64,000 bases of DNA from the NCBI GenBank assembly GCA_016081115.2, contig CM071931.1, forward strand, positions 13,896,284-13,960,283. The letters run 5' to 3'. The translations under genes were made by a program, and so were the position numbers. Under the pieces are notes generated by a model. The model was given only the letters and a program-made list of their open reading frames with translations, was not told the origin of the DNA and made no database searches. Source of the DNA: Rehmannia glutinosa (Eukaryota; Streptophyta; Magnoliopsida; Lamiales; Orobanchaceae). Below are positions 11,196-22,105 of this stretch, one piece after another; the first letter of the stretch is position 1, and every line of letters starts with the position of its first letter.

Positions 11196-14100
11196 ATGGC
11201 ACCAACCTATGATTTTGTCAAGTTAGGAAAACAAATCCACACCACAGGGTCTCTTGTGGATTTCGATGGCATGGTGAAACAGGGGTCCGATGACACCCTA
11301 GTGAAGAAAATTGCTTGAGAAATTGGAAACGTCTGGCTGAAATCATTTCGATCTTTGGAATATCCGATGACCTATGTGGAGGAGGTCGCACGCGATTCTA
11401 CGTGAATGCCTGAGATTCACGATGAAGGGATAAAGTCATCTGTTCACGGAAAGAAGCTCACCATCTCTGCCGAGGATTTGGTGAACACCGCCACTACCAA
11501 CGGAAGGAGCATCGAAATTAACGAAGTTGATGTAAACCTGGCTCTTGCTTGGAAGGAAATAGCCAAGCCCGACTATACTTGATAAAATAGTTTACACAAA
11601 GCAAAACAAGAGGTGCTGAAGGAGGATTATCACAAGTGTTGGACATAGTTGCCAAATGTATTGACATCAAATTTGGCGGCTTTGACCAATCATCAAAAGC
11701 AAAGTTGATCGTAATGGCCGCGATCATTGAAGAAAGGAAAATAAATCTGGCCGAGTTTGTCTTTGCAGACTATGCGAATGTAGGGAATAAATCCTTCAAG
11801 GAAGATGGCACATTTGGAGGATCCTAGGATATGGCCTGGTGATTGGCCGGATGATGGAGGTGAAAGGAGTTCCTCTTAGACATGGAAAGGCGTTCCATGT
11901 AAACAAAAGAATGTTCGAGATCAAACCTCTCTCGGGCGCGTAAGAGAGCCTACGCCAAGAGAGCGACATGAGTGAGGGGAATCAAGCGACCCAAGATACA
12001 AACTGTTTCCTCTCCACCAAAGAAGAAAGTTGCCCTGCGTTGCTAAGAAGATCTGTTGCTCTGCGCAAAGAAAGAAAGTCAAACTCCTCTCCGCCTCGCA
12101 GCAGAGTCACTGCCCCTGCGTGTCTCCCGTGTCTCTAGCGGTCGAGAAGGACTCTCAACTACCTTCTCGGATCGTCAAAAGAGAGATCGATAAGCCAAGA
12201 CGGCCAGCTCCTCGGGAAGAAGACACCAAAGAAAGGCCCCCACCGCCCAAGAATCGAAGAAACTATCTCGAACCGAGAAATCCCTCTGGTACAAACTAGA
12301 AAGACGAAGAAGAATCATCAAGCGCCCGAGCTTGAAAAACTATTTGAGTCACCACTCACTGGAACAAATACAGAAATTCTTTGAAGCAAAGAGAGTCCCC
12401 GGATGTAATTGATGAAACAGCCTAAGTCTGTGAAGGCGATCAACAGAGGCAAATCAAGAAATAGCTGTAGAAAGCGCAATGCTGGTGAGACACAACAAGA
12501 AGGCGATAGAGGCGATAGTGATGTGATGATCCTATCCCCACTTTACCGGATATTCAAAATCGTCTGAGAGTGGAGGAAATGGAAATTGAGTAAATCCAGG
12601 GAGCAGTTCCAACGGCCCGAGTTTATAGAGGAAGAAGAGGAATCGTTGAACTTTCTTTGCACCGACCTCTGTGATCCAAAGATGGATGAAGACAATCGCA
12701 CGAGATATCCTGTAGATCTTCAAGGATAAGGAGAAAGGAGCGGCGAGAAGAAGGCGAGGCACGTGAGAATGCCAAAGATCCGCCCTATCTCCGGCACCAT
12801 CGAACACACACATCCTCTCCTTGATGTCTTATCGGCGACAAGCTGATGAGGATCCGAACTCTATTCTTTGCCACAGAAGAGTTGCAAATGCAGCAAGCAA
12901 TGCATGAATCAGAATTCTTCATGAGAAGAGCATGATGGAGGGACCAGAGAGAGTCTGAGAACTCACGGAAATCGATCCAATGGGAGTGGTTCAAAGCAAA
13001 TCGCCACCGTTGTTTGCCGCCACCACTTCCCCACTCACTCGGAAGAAGGAATTAAAGGAATGGCGATGAAACGGGTTAGTGGGGACCCCAGTTGAGCCAA
13101 CCCCTAACGAAGGTGTCTTACCACCGCCCAACGGCTGAACACTCAAGAGATACAGTGGGAGTTTGGAGACGAGTGATCCCATTCAAGTTACTCGGTGGTG
13201 CGCCAGGTGAGGGGGAAACTCCCTCCACCGCAGCGGCAAGGTCGGAGAATGCAGATGACTCCACAAGAAATCTAGGAGGCGAAGTGGAGAAAGTACAAAC
13301 GCAAAACGAACAAACAAGTTGCCATCAACGAAACTCGAGATAGTTGAAAGCGTTGTCTCGGTGAGGTGCCAAATCGCTCTCAAGGCTAATGAATGATCGA
13401 GGCACGAAGGAATGTACGGGAGTTAACACTCTAGGCGATGAAAGTGCAATCCATGGGGTTGAGACTCCAATGGATGCCACCTCGAAAGACCCTAAGACAG
13501 TGACACTTTGTCGAAAGGGAGGTCAAGTGCCTCATTGCTGCGTCGAGGACCGCACGAGGTAATGAAGGCCCACGGGAGGTTGAGACTTCCGGGGTAAAGA
13601 AAGCTGAAGTAGAGAACATCCCTCATGCTATCATTGACCCATCCGAAAAGGAGATAAGCGCTTCATGATTCCCAGGATAATCCCGATGTAACCTTTCGGG
13701 ATCGAAGGGGACGAAGAAGCGAGTCATCGCCCGTGATGCAGATCCAAAAGACTCAGCTGCGGATGTTCCTAAAGACGAGCAAGTCGATCTCAAGACTACT
13801 CGTCAAACTTTCAATTTTGATGATGAGCCACCAATGGAAATCTCATCATCGTCCGATGACGCTTCGATAAGGCCGAGGACCAGTCCACTCAATTAGAGAA
13901 ACCACCTGAGACCAACGAAGCTGTTGAGATAGCTGAGGCTCAGCAAGTGGGTCTACTTCACAACAGACTTAGCTGCAACAGAGTCCATCGCGCAGCTCCC
14001 TGCAGCGCAGCAGTTCGACTCAAAAGGAACTTCACGTGCACCTCTCATCATTGAACAAATACCATTGGCCGTGATGATTCCTTTATAGAATCTTTTCCTT

Positions 14101-15656
14101 TCTCTCCGGAGGTACCCGACCTCCCTGAAGAGTCGAGAACGAGCTCGCACGCCCACTGCACCAGCTCCTATCATCTCGTCAGGTACCATCGTTCCATTAT
14201 GACTATGACTTTGACGACTGCGTGGCCATCACCGCATCGGAAGAAGAAACAAATTGAAGTTCGGGAGGTGTTCAAAGCATTATTTGCCGAGATTGAACGG
14301 ATGGAGAGGCACAGGCCTCTATGGACATGCGATGGACAACAGAGATGCCAATCTTACCTGCGACTTGAGAGGCATAATGATCGAGATCGAGGAATGGTGG
14401 CAACAAAGAAGAAACAATGCGTGTGGAACAAGTTAGATACTTCAGGACATTGTTCAACAAGCTCTTGGTATGGAGAGCGAGAATCAAGCTCACACCGCCG
14501 AGATAAAGTGCTGCGTGAGCAAAATAAGAGTGATCTCCAGCGTCGGAAGCAAATATGGACAGAAAATTCAGCCTTCTCATGGCTGAAATGAAGCTAATTT
14601 CAGCAGAGTCCAACGCTACTCGCTCCGAATTTCGTGCCGCATACTCCGCGCGGACTCGAGACGAACTCGACTATCGCAGTTCGACTTCCCGCTTGCCAGT
14701 ATGTTTTCAGGCGTTCCTCTCTCCTTTGATGATGCCAAAAAGGGGAAGAGGAATACCTTAAAGCACTGAAGAGATCCGAAGTTGAAAAAGAGGATCTGTT
14801 GGTCGGGAAAAAGATGGTGAGGAAGTATTGAAACAAAAGAAGGAAAGTCCGTTGAGGGGGAAGGATCGAAAGATGTGACCTTGATGATCGCACAAACCCC
14901 AACAAGGTATTGTCACGGTGATATTATTATCGGCAAACAAACTCCCAGTGACTCGCCACTCCAACACTCTGCTATATCTATGGTCAAAAAGAGAAAAACA
15001 ATTGAAGCGGGGATGGAGGAAGTGGAAGGAAGAATGGATGCCCGAGTTATGAACATCTTGAAACAACATGGAGGCATTCCAAAGAGACAGAGACACTTAT
15101 GCCATCTCGGATGTCGGGACCGAGCCACGATCGTTGATGAATTTAAAACACTCGCATCCGAAGGATACTTTGCAAATATGTATATGGCTCAAGCTTGGGA
15201 CTTGTACTTGGGAAAAGGGTCTCACGTTATGTGAAGAAAGGCGACGAGCGGCAGACTACCGGCGGTCGCTCTGCTGGTCACTCATTGGAAAGAAGAAGAC
15301 CCCAAGACAATACACGCCAGGAGGTAGAGGAAGAAGCGGTGGTGGAGGAAGAGGTTTCAGACCTAGGCCTCGCCCAAAAAACATTGAATACGTAGATCCA
15401 TGCAAGAAAGGAGGGATCTATTCAATTTGGTCTTGACCAAATAGCAAATTTGCAAGTGGCTAAAAGTAATCTTGAGTATGCGAAAAAGAATAGAAGAAGA
15501 AAACAAGAGACAAACTCAGCTATGGGAGGAAAGACAAGAAAGATTAAGAAGAGATGAAGCGCCAGGAAGGCATATGAAAAGAAGAAGAAAGCGGTGACGA
15601 TGAGAAAAAGAGAAGGAGAGCGAGAAGATCTTGAACAAGATGAAAGAAGGAGATGA
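11196..15656 (+). pseudogene. extra 3' ORF (ORF2) of A, putative plant transposon protein-like
   Basis: ATG at 11196-11198 (MAPTYDFVKLGKQIH). Fragments GKKLTISAEDL (about 11455), IEINEVDVNLA, then KFGGFDQSSKAKLIVMAAII and RKINLAEFVFADYA (11660-11775) and YGLVIGRMMEVKGVPL (about 11828-11875) resemble the putative plant transposon protein domain (Pfam Transposase_32, from memory). A long charged K/R/P/E-rich spacer follows (about 12000-14200), then a coiled-coil-like segment (14200-15230) and a Gly/Arg-rich stretch (about 15320-15380, GGRGRSGGGGRGF in one frame). Broken by many indels. Function unknown. Comparable post-pol ORFs in SIRE-type elements are called env-like, but no membrane segment is evident here. 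B has an ORF that appears related, at 19331. Confidence 0.6.
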
Positions 15657-15944
15657 AGGAGATGAAGTGTTCTTTGTCCACCCTTCATGTATTTTATTGT
15701 GTAAATACATACTATGTAAGTCTTTCCGCAATAAAGCTATAAATTCTTTATTTGTTTTGTGTAGACAAATGTATGCTCGATACACCTTGTAAAAACTTGA
15801 TTGTGTAAAAGAACAAGAATGTTATGATCAATAAAAGGATTGATTCTACGCATACATTCTATGTGAATACACTATCTCGTATGTATCTTTGCTATTTACA
15901 TTTTTGAATGGTTTAAGTTTTGGCATCATCAAAAAGGGGGAAAT
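15657..15944 (+). other. 3' untranslated part of A with polypurine tract
   Basis: No ORF. It ends in the polypurine tract AAAAAGGGGGAAA (15931-15943) directly before the 3' LTR, the expected plus-strand primer. Confidence 0.75.
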
Positions 15945-17492
15945 TGTTAGGAAATTTATTGTTTAGATTTTGATGAATGCCATGTAAAACTTAGAATAGG
16001 AAGTTGGCACCCCATTTTTGTTGTAAAGCGCATTGTAATAAATAGAAATTTGGTCAAGTGAGTTAAGTCGGCTATGCCCAAACATGCAAGAAGACAACTG
16101 GAGACTAGAAGGAAGACTCATTTGCAAGGCAGAGTATGGCAAAGAAGAGTAGACGGGAACTCTCATGAAGAAGCAACCGAGATGCGGTGAGTGGAGTATC
16201 GTCAAGTCAATTCAAGAAAAGCCAAGTCTCAAGTTGAAGTGATGAAGAGTCATCCAATGATTGGAAGTCGACTCTAAGTCACCTGGGGAAAGCAAGGAAA
16301 TGCGGTCAAGTCGAGATAATCGAAAAAGATCCGTTGACAGAAATCAAGAGAATTACTTAAACAAGTAATATCTCCATGATACCTTTCTCGAAGTGCTCGT
16401 CCCTAAACGTGCAAAAGGAATAAACCAATGGGAAGCACTACACCGTGTCGAACTCAAAAGGTGAAGAACAATTCATACGAGGAAATGGCAATTCAAGGAT
16501 CTGCAACAAGACAAGCCAACGATCGCGCAAGTGACTTTCAAAAATAAGCCTATCTCTTCAACGGGCAAATTTTTGAAAGATCACTATAAAAGGCCGAGAA
16601 ATGACTTTGAGAAAAAAGACCGAGAACCACAAACGTTCAAGCAATTATTAGAATCAGTAAACCTGAAATATTCTCAATCCTCAAGCCTACACTACGAAGA
16701 ACATCAATCCAACACTCACCCGTGAAGGAAAGATAACTTCAATCGGTTGAAGAGGGAAAAATACTTGAAAATCAAGGGGTCTACATTCCACGAAGGATTG
16801 TAGGAAGGTTCAAGGTCGAACCAAGTCTTGAGCTTTTGGAGGGCTTCGTGATCAAATCCAAAGAGCTTGAGCAAGTGAGTCAGTGTAGTAGCAAGGCAGG
16901 CCGCCTGTGAAGAAGCCGAGTCGCACGAGAAGCTTGGTGAGTGATCAAGGCGTCTCGGATCGAGTCCCAAAGGATCAAGTCACTGTGTGTGATCAAGACT
17001 TGTATCCGGACTGTTACCACTTTGTATCTTGATCAATACCTAGTGGATTCCTCCGGGAGTTGGAGAAGAGAGGAGTAGAAGAATTACCCCATCTTGAACC
17101 TCTATAAAAATCTTATTGTGTCATTTACATTTCAAAGACTTTAATTCTTGCATCATATTTGTTTATTTTCACGACATATTTGCTATCCATAAGATAATCT
17201 CTAAGTACTAAATCAAGCTCTAAATCTCTACTTAACCAATCTTAAGGGTGTTAAGTCTTTCCAATAAACAAACCACGATTGAGTTAATTTAGACTTAAAT
17301 TGTGAGTTATTCCATCAAAGCTTCGGTTGAGTCCGATGAAAGACTAACTCTACTCGATCAACTAAATTGGTCAGTCTCACCAAGGACACGGTGTGTAGTA
17401 TCAACTCAATTTTAAAAGGACTAAATCAAAAATTTGGTAAGGTTTATTCAACCCCCTTCTAAACCTTACACTTACACCCCCTGGGACCTACA
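15945..17492 (+). repeat. 3' LTR of A
   Basis: TGTTAGGAAA...GGGACCTACA, 1548 bp, same ends as the 5' LTR. TATA box at 16585-16593. Followed directly by the TSD. Confidence 0.95.
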
Positions 17493-17497
17493 AATGG
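17493..17497 (+). repeat. target-site duplication of A, right copy
   Basis: AATGG, matching 3558-3562. Confidence 0.95.
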
Positions 17498-18776
17498 AAT
17501 GTTATTTACAAGGTTGCGGGTTCGATATTTGGAACATCGCCATCAATGGAGAATCCATTCCGATGAGAAACACACCATACACCTCCAAAGCTCTCAAGGA
17601 GTTCAATGATGAAGAAAAGAAAATCATCTCCTTAAACGGTAAAGCTCTCAATATTTTGTATTGTTCATTTACTAATTTGGTATATGAACATATTGTAGGG
17701 ATTCGATCGGCTCATGTAGTATGGAAAAATTAGAAGCCATTCATGATGTATATGCAAATGATAGGAGCAACTCAAAAGCATCTACTTCTCAAAGGAATAC
17801 AAGTTCAAATCTAAGGAGCAAACCTTTTGCAACTTCCAACTATGAAGTAGTCGAACAATGTTTTATGGGCATCGAAGAAGAAAACGAGGTATGTCTTAAA
17901 CCCTCTACTTCTTATGATATTGTTATTGAAAATGATTATGGTGATTTGCAAAATGATTTTGATGATCTTCAAAATGAATTCCAAAGTTTACTTGTTAAGT
18001 ACAAAAATTTGAAAAAGGAATTCAATGTTTTGAAAAATGAAAATGATAGTTTATTTACTTCCTATGAATCACTATCATGTGCTCACACCACCACACTTGA
18101 TAAGGTTAGAAACCTTGAAAAACAAAATAGTACTCTTGTTGAGGATATTAATTGCATGAAAAATGATTTATCAAAATCCAACTTGAGTACCAATAAATTG
18201 CCTAATATTGTGAATGTTAATGGTTGTGATAACTTGAATAGTGAACTTGATCATGAGCCTAATATTGACAAGCATATGAAAAAGAATCGAGTTCCTATAG
18301 GACACGCCGTAAATACTTGTCGGGCTAGAAATAGCTCAAATTTCTATTGGAGACCTAAAAGTCTCAAAGCTAATCCAAAAGGACCCAAGCACTTGAGGGT
18401 ACCACAAAATAATGTCATTTTAGGTACCCGGTGGATTAATAATCGAAGAAAAATTATGTCATTAAGAAAACATCAAATGAACATCTCATTTGATTTAAAG
18501 ATGGAGAAAACATTTTCAACAAAGTCAATTTCAAGAAGAGAATATAATCAAAAATGGGAAGAACACAATCCTTGGAAATGGCAAAGACATCATCAACAAA
18601 ATGACTTTCCAAAAGAAAGACACTTTCAAAAAGGAGAAACCCACAATGCTTGGAAATGGAACAATTGGAGAAGCCATCTTCAACAATATGATTCTCAAAG
18701 GGGAAGATATCATCAACAACGGAACGGCAGACAACCCATGGAAATGGCGAATTGGTAAACCATATCTCTCCACTTA

Positions 18777-19330
18777 AATATGTATTTTATTTAGTTAGTA
18801 TGCATGTTTTTATTTGTGTCTAAATTGCAAATGAGTTTTCATAATTTTAAAATTAAGGTCCTCAATAAATATTTATGTTTTTAAAATCCCTTGAAAATGA
18901 GACCTTACATGTTGTTTTTAAACTTTTATGGATTTTTATAGCATAAGCTTTTTTTTATTGTGATATCTCTTATTACTTTCCTACACTTGTGCTATTATAT
19001 CTTGTGCAAAATTTGCTTAAAGTATTGTGTAGGTTATATATTTCACTTTTATGGCTATCGGGCTCTTAAACCATCGAGGTATGTTCACTCATTTTTTTAT
19101 TATGTTCATGTCATGTTTATGCACATGTCGCACCCCACCTCGATCGGTCGCCAGGCAAAAATTTGGGATATAACGCGTCTGTCTTCACTTTTGAAACAGA
19201 ACAACAAATCTCTCAAACCCTCGTTCACAAACTGCTTTGCTCCTACCCCCTTTTCACAAAATCTTCAATTCTTCATCAATCTTTGTGATTTTGTTGCTAA
19301 TCCTCTTATTTTTGCAAGAATCTTACATAT
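18777..19330 (+). other. non-coding spacer between gag and ORF2 of B
   Basis: T-rich, about 550 bp, with no pol domain. In an autonomous relative, several kilobases of pol would lie here. Confidence 0.6.
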
Positions 19331-20686
19331 ATGGCTCCTCCAAGAAATTCTACCGGTCAAAATCCCACTTCCAAGAGAAGAAAAGCGGAGAGGGTTCTTC
19401 GAGAAATCAGCAAGAAGAAAGTTTGAACAAAGGGATATTCGAGCTACCCAAAGGAACGTGGCTCAAGAACGTGATGACATTCAAAATCCCGTACTCTCCA
19501 AGCCCCAAATTGCCGAGCTCCGCGGAACAATTTCACTCAAAAATTGCCGTTGACGAAAAGTAAGAAATATTTTATATCATTTGCTCCCGTTCTAATAATG
19601 TTCTAGATTTCATCAATAAATATGCGGAGTGGTACTATAAAGATTTGGGAATGGGTGAAAAATCGATTGCTCACACTAAAATTTGTCGATTTAATTCATT
19701 TACTAATGAATATCCTACTATTAGAGGATTCTTCGAAGAGCAAGGTTGGATGTTTTTATGGGAGCATGCTTATGTTTTATATGATGATGATATTATTCAA
19801 CATTTTTATGCAAATATGTGGGTAGAATATGATGATAGGAAGCCTATTGCGGTAAATTCGTTTGTAAGGGGTCGTCATTTTAGGTGGACTCCTAATGAAA
19901 TTTGTCGGCTTCTACATGTAAGAGAAGGTGGTTGAGACTATTTTTCTTGTGCAATTTGGAATGATGAGTTGTTGGAGGTGTCTATGAAAGAAGTCAAGAC
20001 TTATTTGGGCGTATGGCCAAAATATTCATTGTTGGCGATGACTCTTGAGCACCGGATTATATCCGTTATTGTCGCTTATTGCATATGTGGAAAAGCGGGA
20101 AAAATTCCTAGCAACATGGACTATTTTTTGACTTATAAGATTGCTAGAAGGGAACCGCTTAACTTTGGTGCTATTCTTATTCAATGTCTAATTGAGTCTA
20201 TCACTCAAGGAAATAAGAAGTTTGTTATGGGCAATTGGATTTGTAAACTTCTTATACAATCGGGACTACCTTCGTTGGAGTGTAACTCGGAGGTATTTCA
20301 AAATGACTTTGACATTGATAACATCTCCCAAATGGTCACTATGCACAAAAATATGGACATCCGACCAACTAAGATGGCTAGAGGAAGAGGCCAAGATTCC
20401 CAGATCCAAACAACTTCTTTGATGATGCCGAGGCCGTGAGATTGGTGAAGGAAGGTGAACAGAGCAATCCGGAGGGAATATCGGTGCTCAACAGCCTAGG
20501 AGGTACACCCAAGCCGAGTATGATGATCTACGATTATATCATGAAGCTAGGTATGAGGTTTTGGAGCAAAAGACCTCCAAAATGCAAAAATCAATCGGCA
20601 AGTTGAAGAAATTCATCAAAGATCTTATTCCGGAACTTGCTTCTCTTCGGACGAGGAATAATGTCCCCACCCCTTTATTTTCTTAG
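19331..20686 (+). pseudogene. ORF2 of B: putative plant transposon protein domain (Transposase_32-like)
   Basis: Starts MAPPRNSTGQNPTSKRRKAE and, after frameshifts near 19430-19620, continues in a long frame from about 19620. That frame contains GFFEEQGWMFLWEHAYVLYD, VEYDDRKPIAVNSFVRGRHF and WTPNEICRLLHV (19650-19925); after a TGA at 19934-19936 come LEHRIISVIVAYCICGKAG and NFGAILIQCLIESI (about 20048-20205). The pattern (xNSFVRGRxFxWTPxEIxxLL, then an Rxxxxx-Y-C hydrophobic block) matches the plant transposon protein domain recalled as Pfam PF20167. The C-terminus is a coiled coil (YEVLEQKTSKMQKSIGKLKK) and the stop is TAG at 20684-20686. Original length about 450 aa. The molecular role is not known. 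Confidence 0.7.
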
Positions 20687-22092
20687 CATTTTCTCTTGTT
20701 CATGTTGTTTCATATTTCTATGGACTCTCTTGTAAAACTCTTTCGTACTAGTGAGATTTGCTTGTTTTCTTGAAAGGGTTAAAATAGCAGTTGAAAATGG
20801 CTTATGGATGATCATTATATTGATGGAGTATTTGATGATAAAAATACTCTTGTTTGATAGTTGGTATGAAGTACTTGATGGTAAAAGTGCTTCTTTTAAT
20901 TCTTGCTTAAATGCACTTGAGATGATTTGATCATTTTGTTTAGATAGATAATTTGGGACATTTGTAATGTCTAATATATATTGTTTGATAGTTGACATGT
21001 ATTACTTGATGGCTCTTTAAGTTTTGCTTGATGGCATGTGTAATGCCTTGATCTCTTCTTTGGCTATAAATTATCTCAATTGTGTTGAACCCTTGAGAAT
21101 TTATTTTGTTTAGGCCTATTATATGTTGAAAATTAGTTTTGGTGATGATATGAAAAACTTGGCTTAACTTCTTTTACAAGGACTATATACATCTTCTTCA
21201 AATTTTGACGCCTTGCCAAGTGTTCGTTAAAATGTTTCAATGAAAGACTCACCACCTACATGATTCTCCTATTTTCAAATTTCTTAAAATCTTATTAAGA
21301 TCATGTTTTGGCAACTAAAACGAGAGTATGAACTCTTCATGATACATTTCTCCCATTTTCCTTGGATTTTAAGCTTAATTATTTCAATGGTTGATAAATC
21401 GTATTGTTGGCTCACTTTGATAAACTTGTATGATGTTTTTATCATCCTAACAATCTTTTGATGATTCCAAAGGGGAGAAACAGAAATTGGCTCATTAGCT
21501 CAAAGAAGCTAATAAAAGCTTGTTATAAAAGCTATAAGCTATGGCTCTTAAAAGCCATAAGTTGTGAATTATTATTAGTGCAATTGTTGCTTGATGGACT
21601 TATATACTTGTCTAAAGATGATTTACTTGTCTAATGATGTTTTGTTGACAGGGGGAGCTTATAAGCTCTTGAACTATGTGTAAAAGCTAAGCTTTTATAA
21701 AAGCTTGTTATAAAAGCTATAAGATATGGCTCTTAAAAGCCATAAGTTGTGAATTATTATTAGTCCAATTGTTGCTTGATGGACTTATATACTTGTCTAA
21801 AGATGATTTACTTGTCTAATGATGTTTTGTTGACAGGGGGAGCTTATAAGCTCTTGAAGTATGTGTAAAAGCTAAGCTTTTAGCTTATGGATAATTGCTT
21901 TTACATTATTTTTAATATGCTTGTTGATAGGGGGAGCTTGTGCTTATTATTGAATATATTTACTCCCTTACTTGGTTGCTTATGTATTTTGGAAATTTTG
22001 GTTGCTTCCAAACGATTAGATGTTTTTATCGTAAATCGTTTTTAAAATTGTCCTCCAAATATTTCTAAAAATTGTTTTGGTTTGTAATCATC
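20687..22092 (+). other. non-coding 3' region of B with tandem repeats
   Basis: AT-rich, with no supported gene. It contains the 185-bp duplication listed separately and AAGCTATAAGCT/TTATAAAAGC palindromic strings. Confidence 0.6.
21513..21880 (+). repeat. 185-bp tandem duplication carrying polypurine-like motifs
   Basis: Two units, about 21513-21697 and 21698-21880, nearly identical, each containing GACAGGGGGAGCTT (G-runs at 21651-21655 and 21836-21840). A third, partial occurrence GATAGGGGGAGCTT lies at 21927-21940. Each looks like a polypurine tract upstream of the one used at 22093-22105. Confidence 0.85.
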
Positions 22093-22105
22093 AAAAAGGG
22101 GAGAT
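22093..22105 (+). other. polypurine tract of B
   Basis: AAAAAGGGGAGAT immediately before the 3' LTR start TGTTTGATAC; equivalent in form to the tract of A. Confidence 0.75.

Larger units (their letters stand above)
3563..17492 (+). mobile_element. complete 13.9-kb Copia retrotransposon A (SIRE/Maximus-like)
   Basis: Both LTRs (3563-5108 and 15945-17492), PBS, gag, pol in Copia order (protease, integrase, reverse transcriptase, RNase H), a long extra region after pol, a polypurine tract and a perfect 5-bp TSD (AATGG). Large size, LTRs of about 1.55 kb and an additional 3' ORF are features known from SIRE/Maximus Copia elements; the lineage assignment is inference. All ORFs carry frameshifts and stops, so as read here it is not autonomous. 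The LTR pair is largely alike but differs by clusters of small indels. Confidence 0.95.
3449..18776 (+). pseudogene. gag of B, split by element A (segments about 3465-3562 and 17498-18776)
   Basis: N-terminal part (TKPPLFDS...FTFWK) lies before A. After A it continues with ECYLQGCGFDIWN, a UBN2/Copia Gag-type region, and then an acidic coiled-coil region (about 17930-18140) with repeated L/K/N/E heptads. The ATG seen in C (40861-40863) reads TCGGCTACG here, so the start codon is lost. The usual CX2CX4HX4C zinc knuckle is degenerate: only GHAVNTC remains near 18300. A longer frame, 17721-18758, ends with two HN(P/A)WKW repeats; a third repeat lies in the next frame, suggesting a small indel and an original stop near 18774-18776. 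Gag would package RNA. No protease follows. Confidence 0.8.

Noticed and set aside
13953..15785. Several minus-strand frames of 70-113 codons within ORF2 of A
   Set aside because: They lie antisense to the coiled-coil coding strand, whose Lys/Glu codons give Leu/Phe/Ser-rich reverse frames.
3558..17497. Possibility that A and B are one long element with gag at both ends
   Set aside because: The AATGG duplication, two LTR pairs with different termini and two separate PBS/PPT sets show two nested elements.
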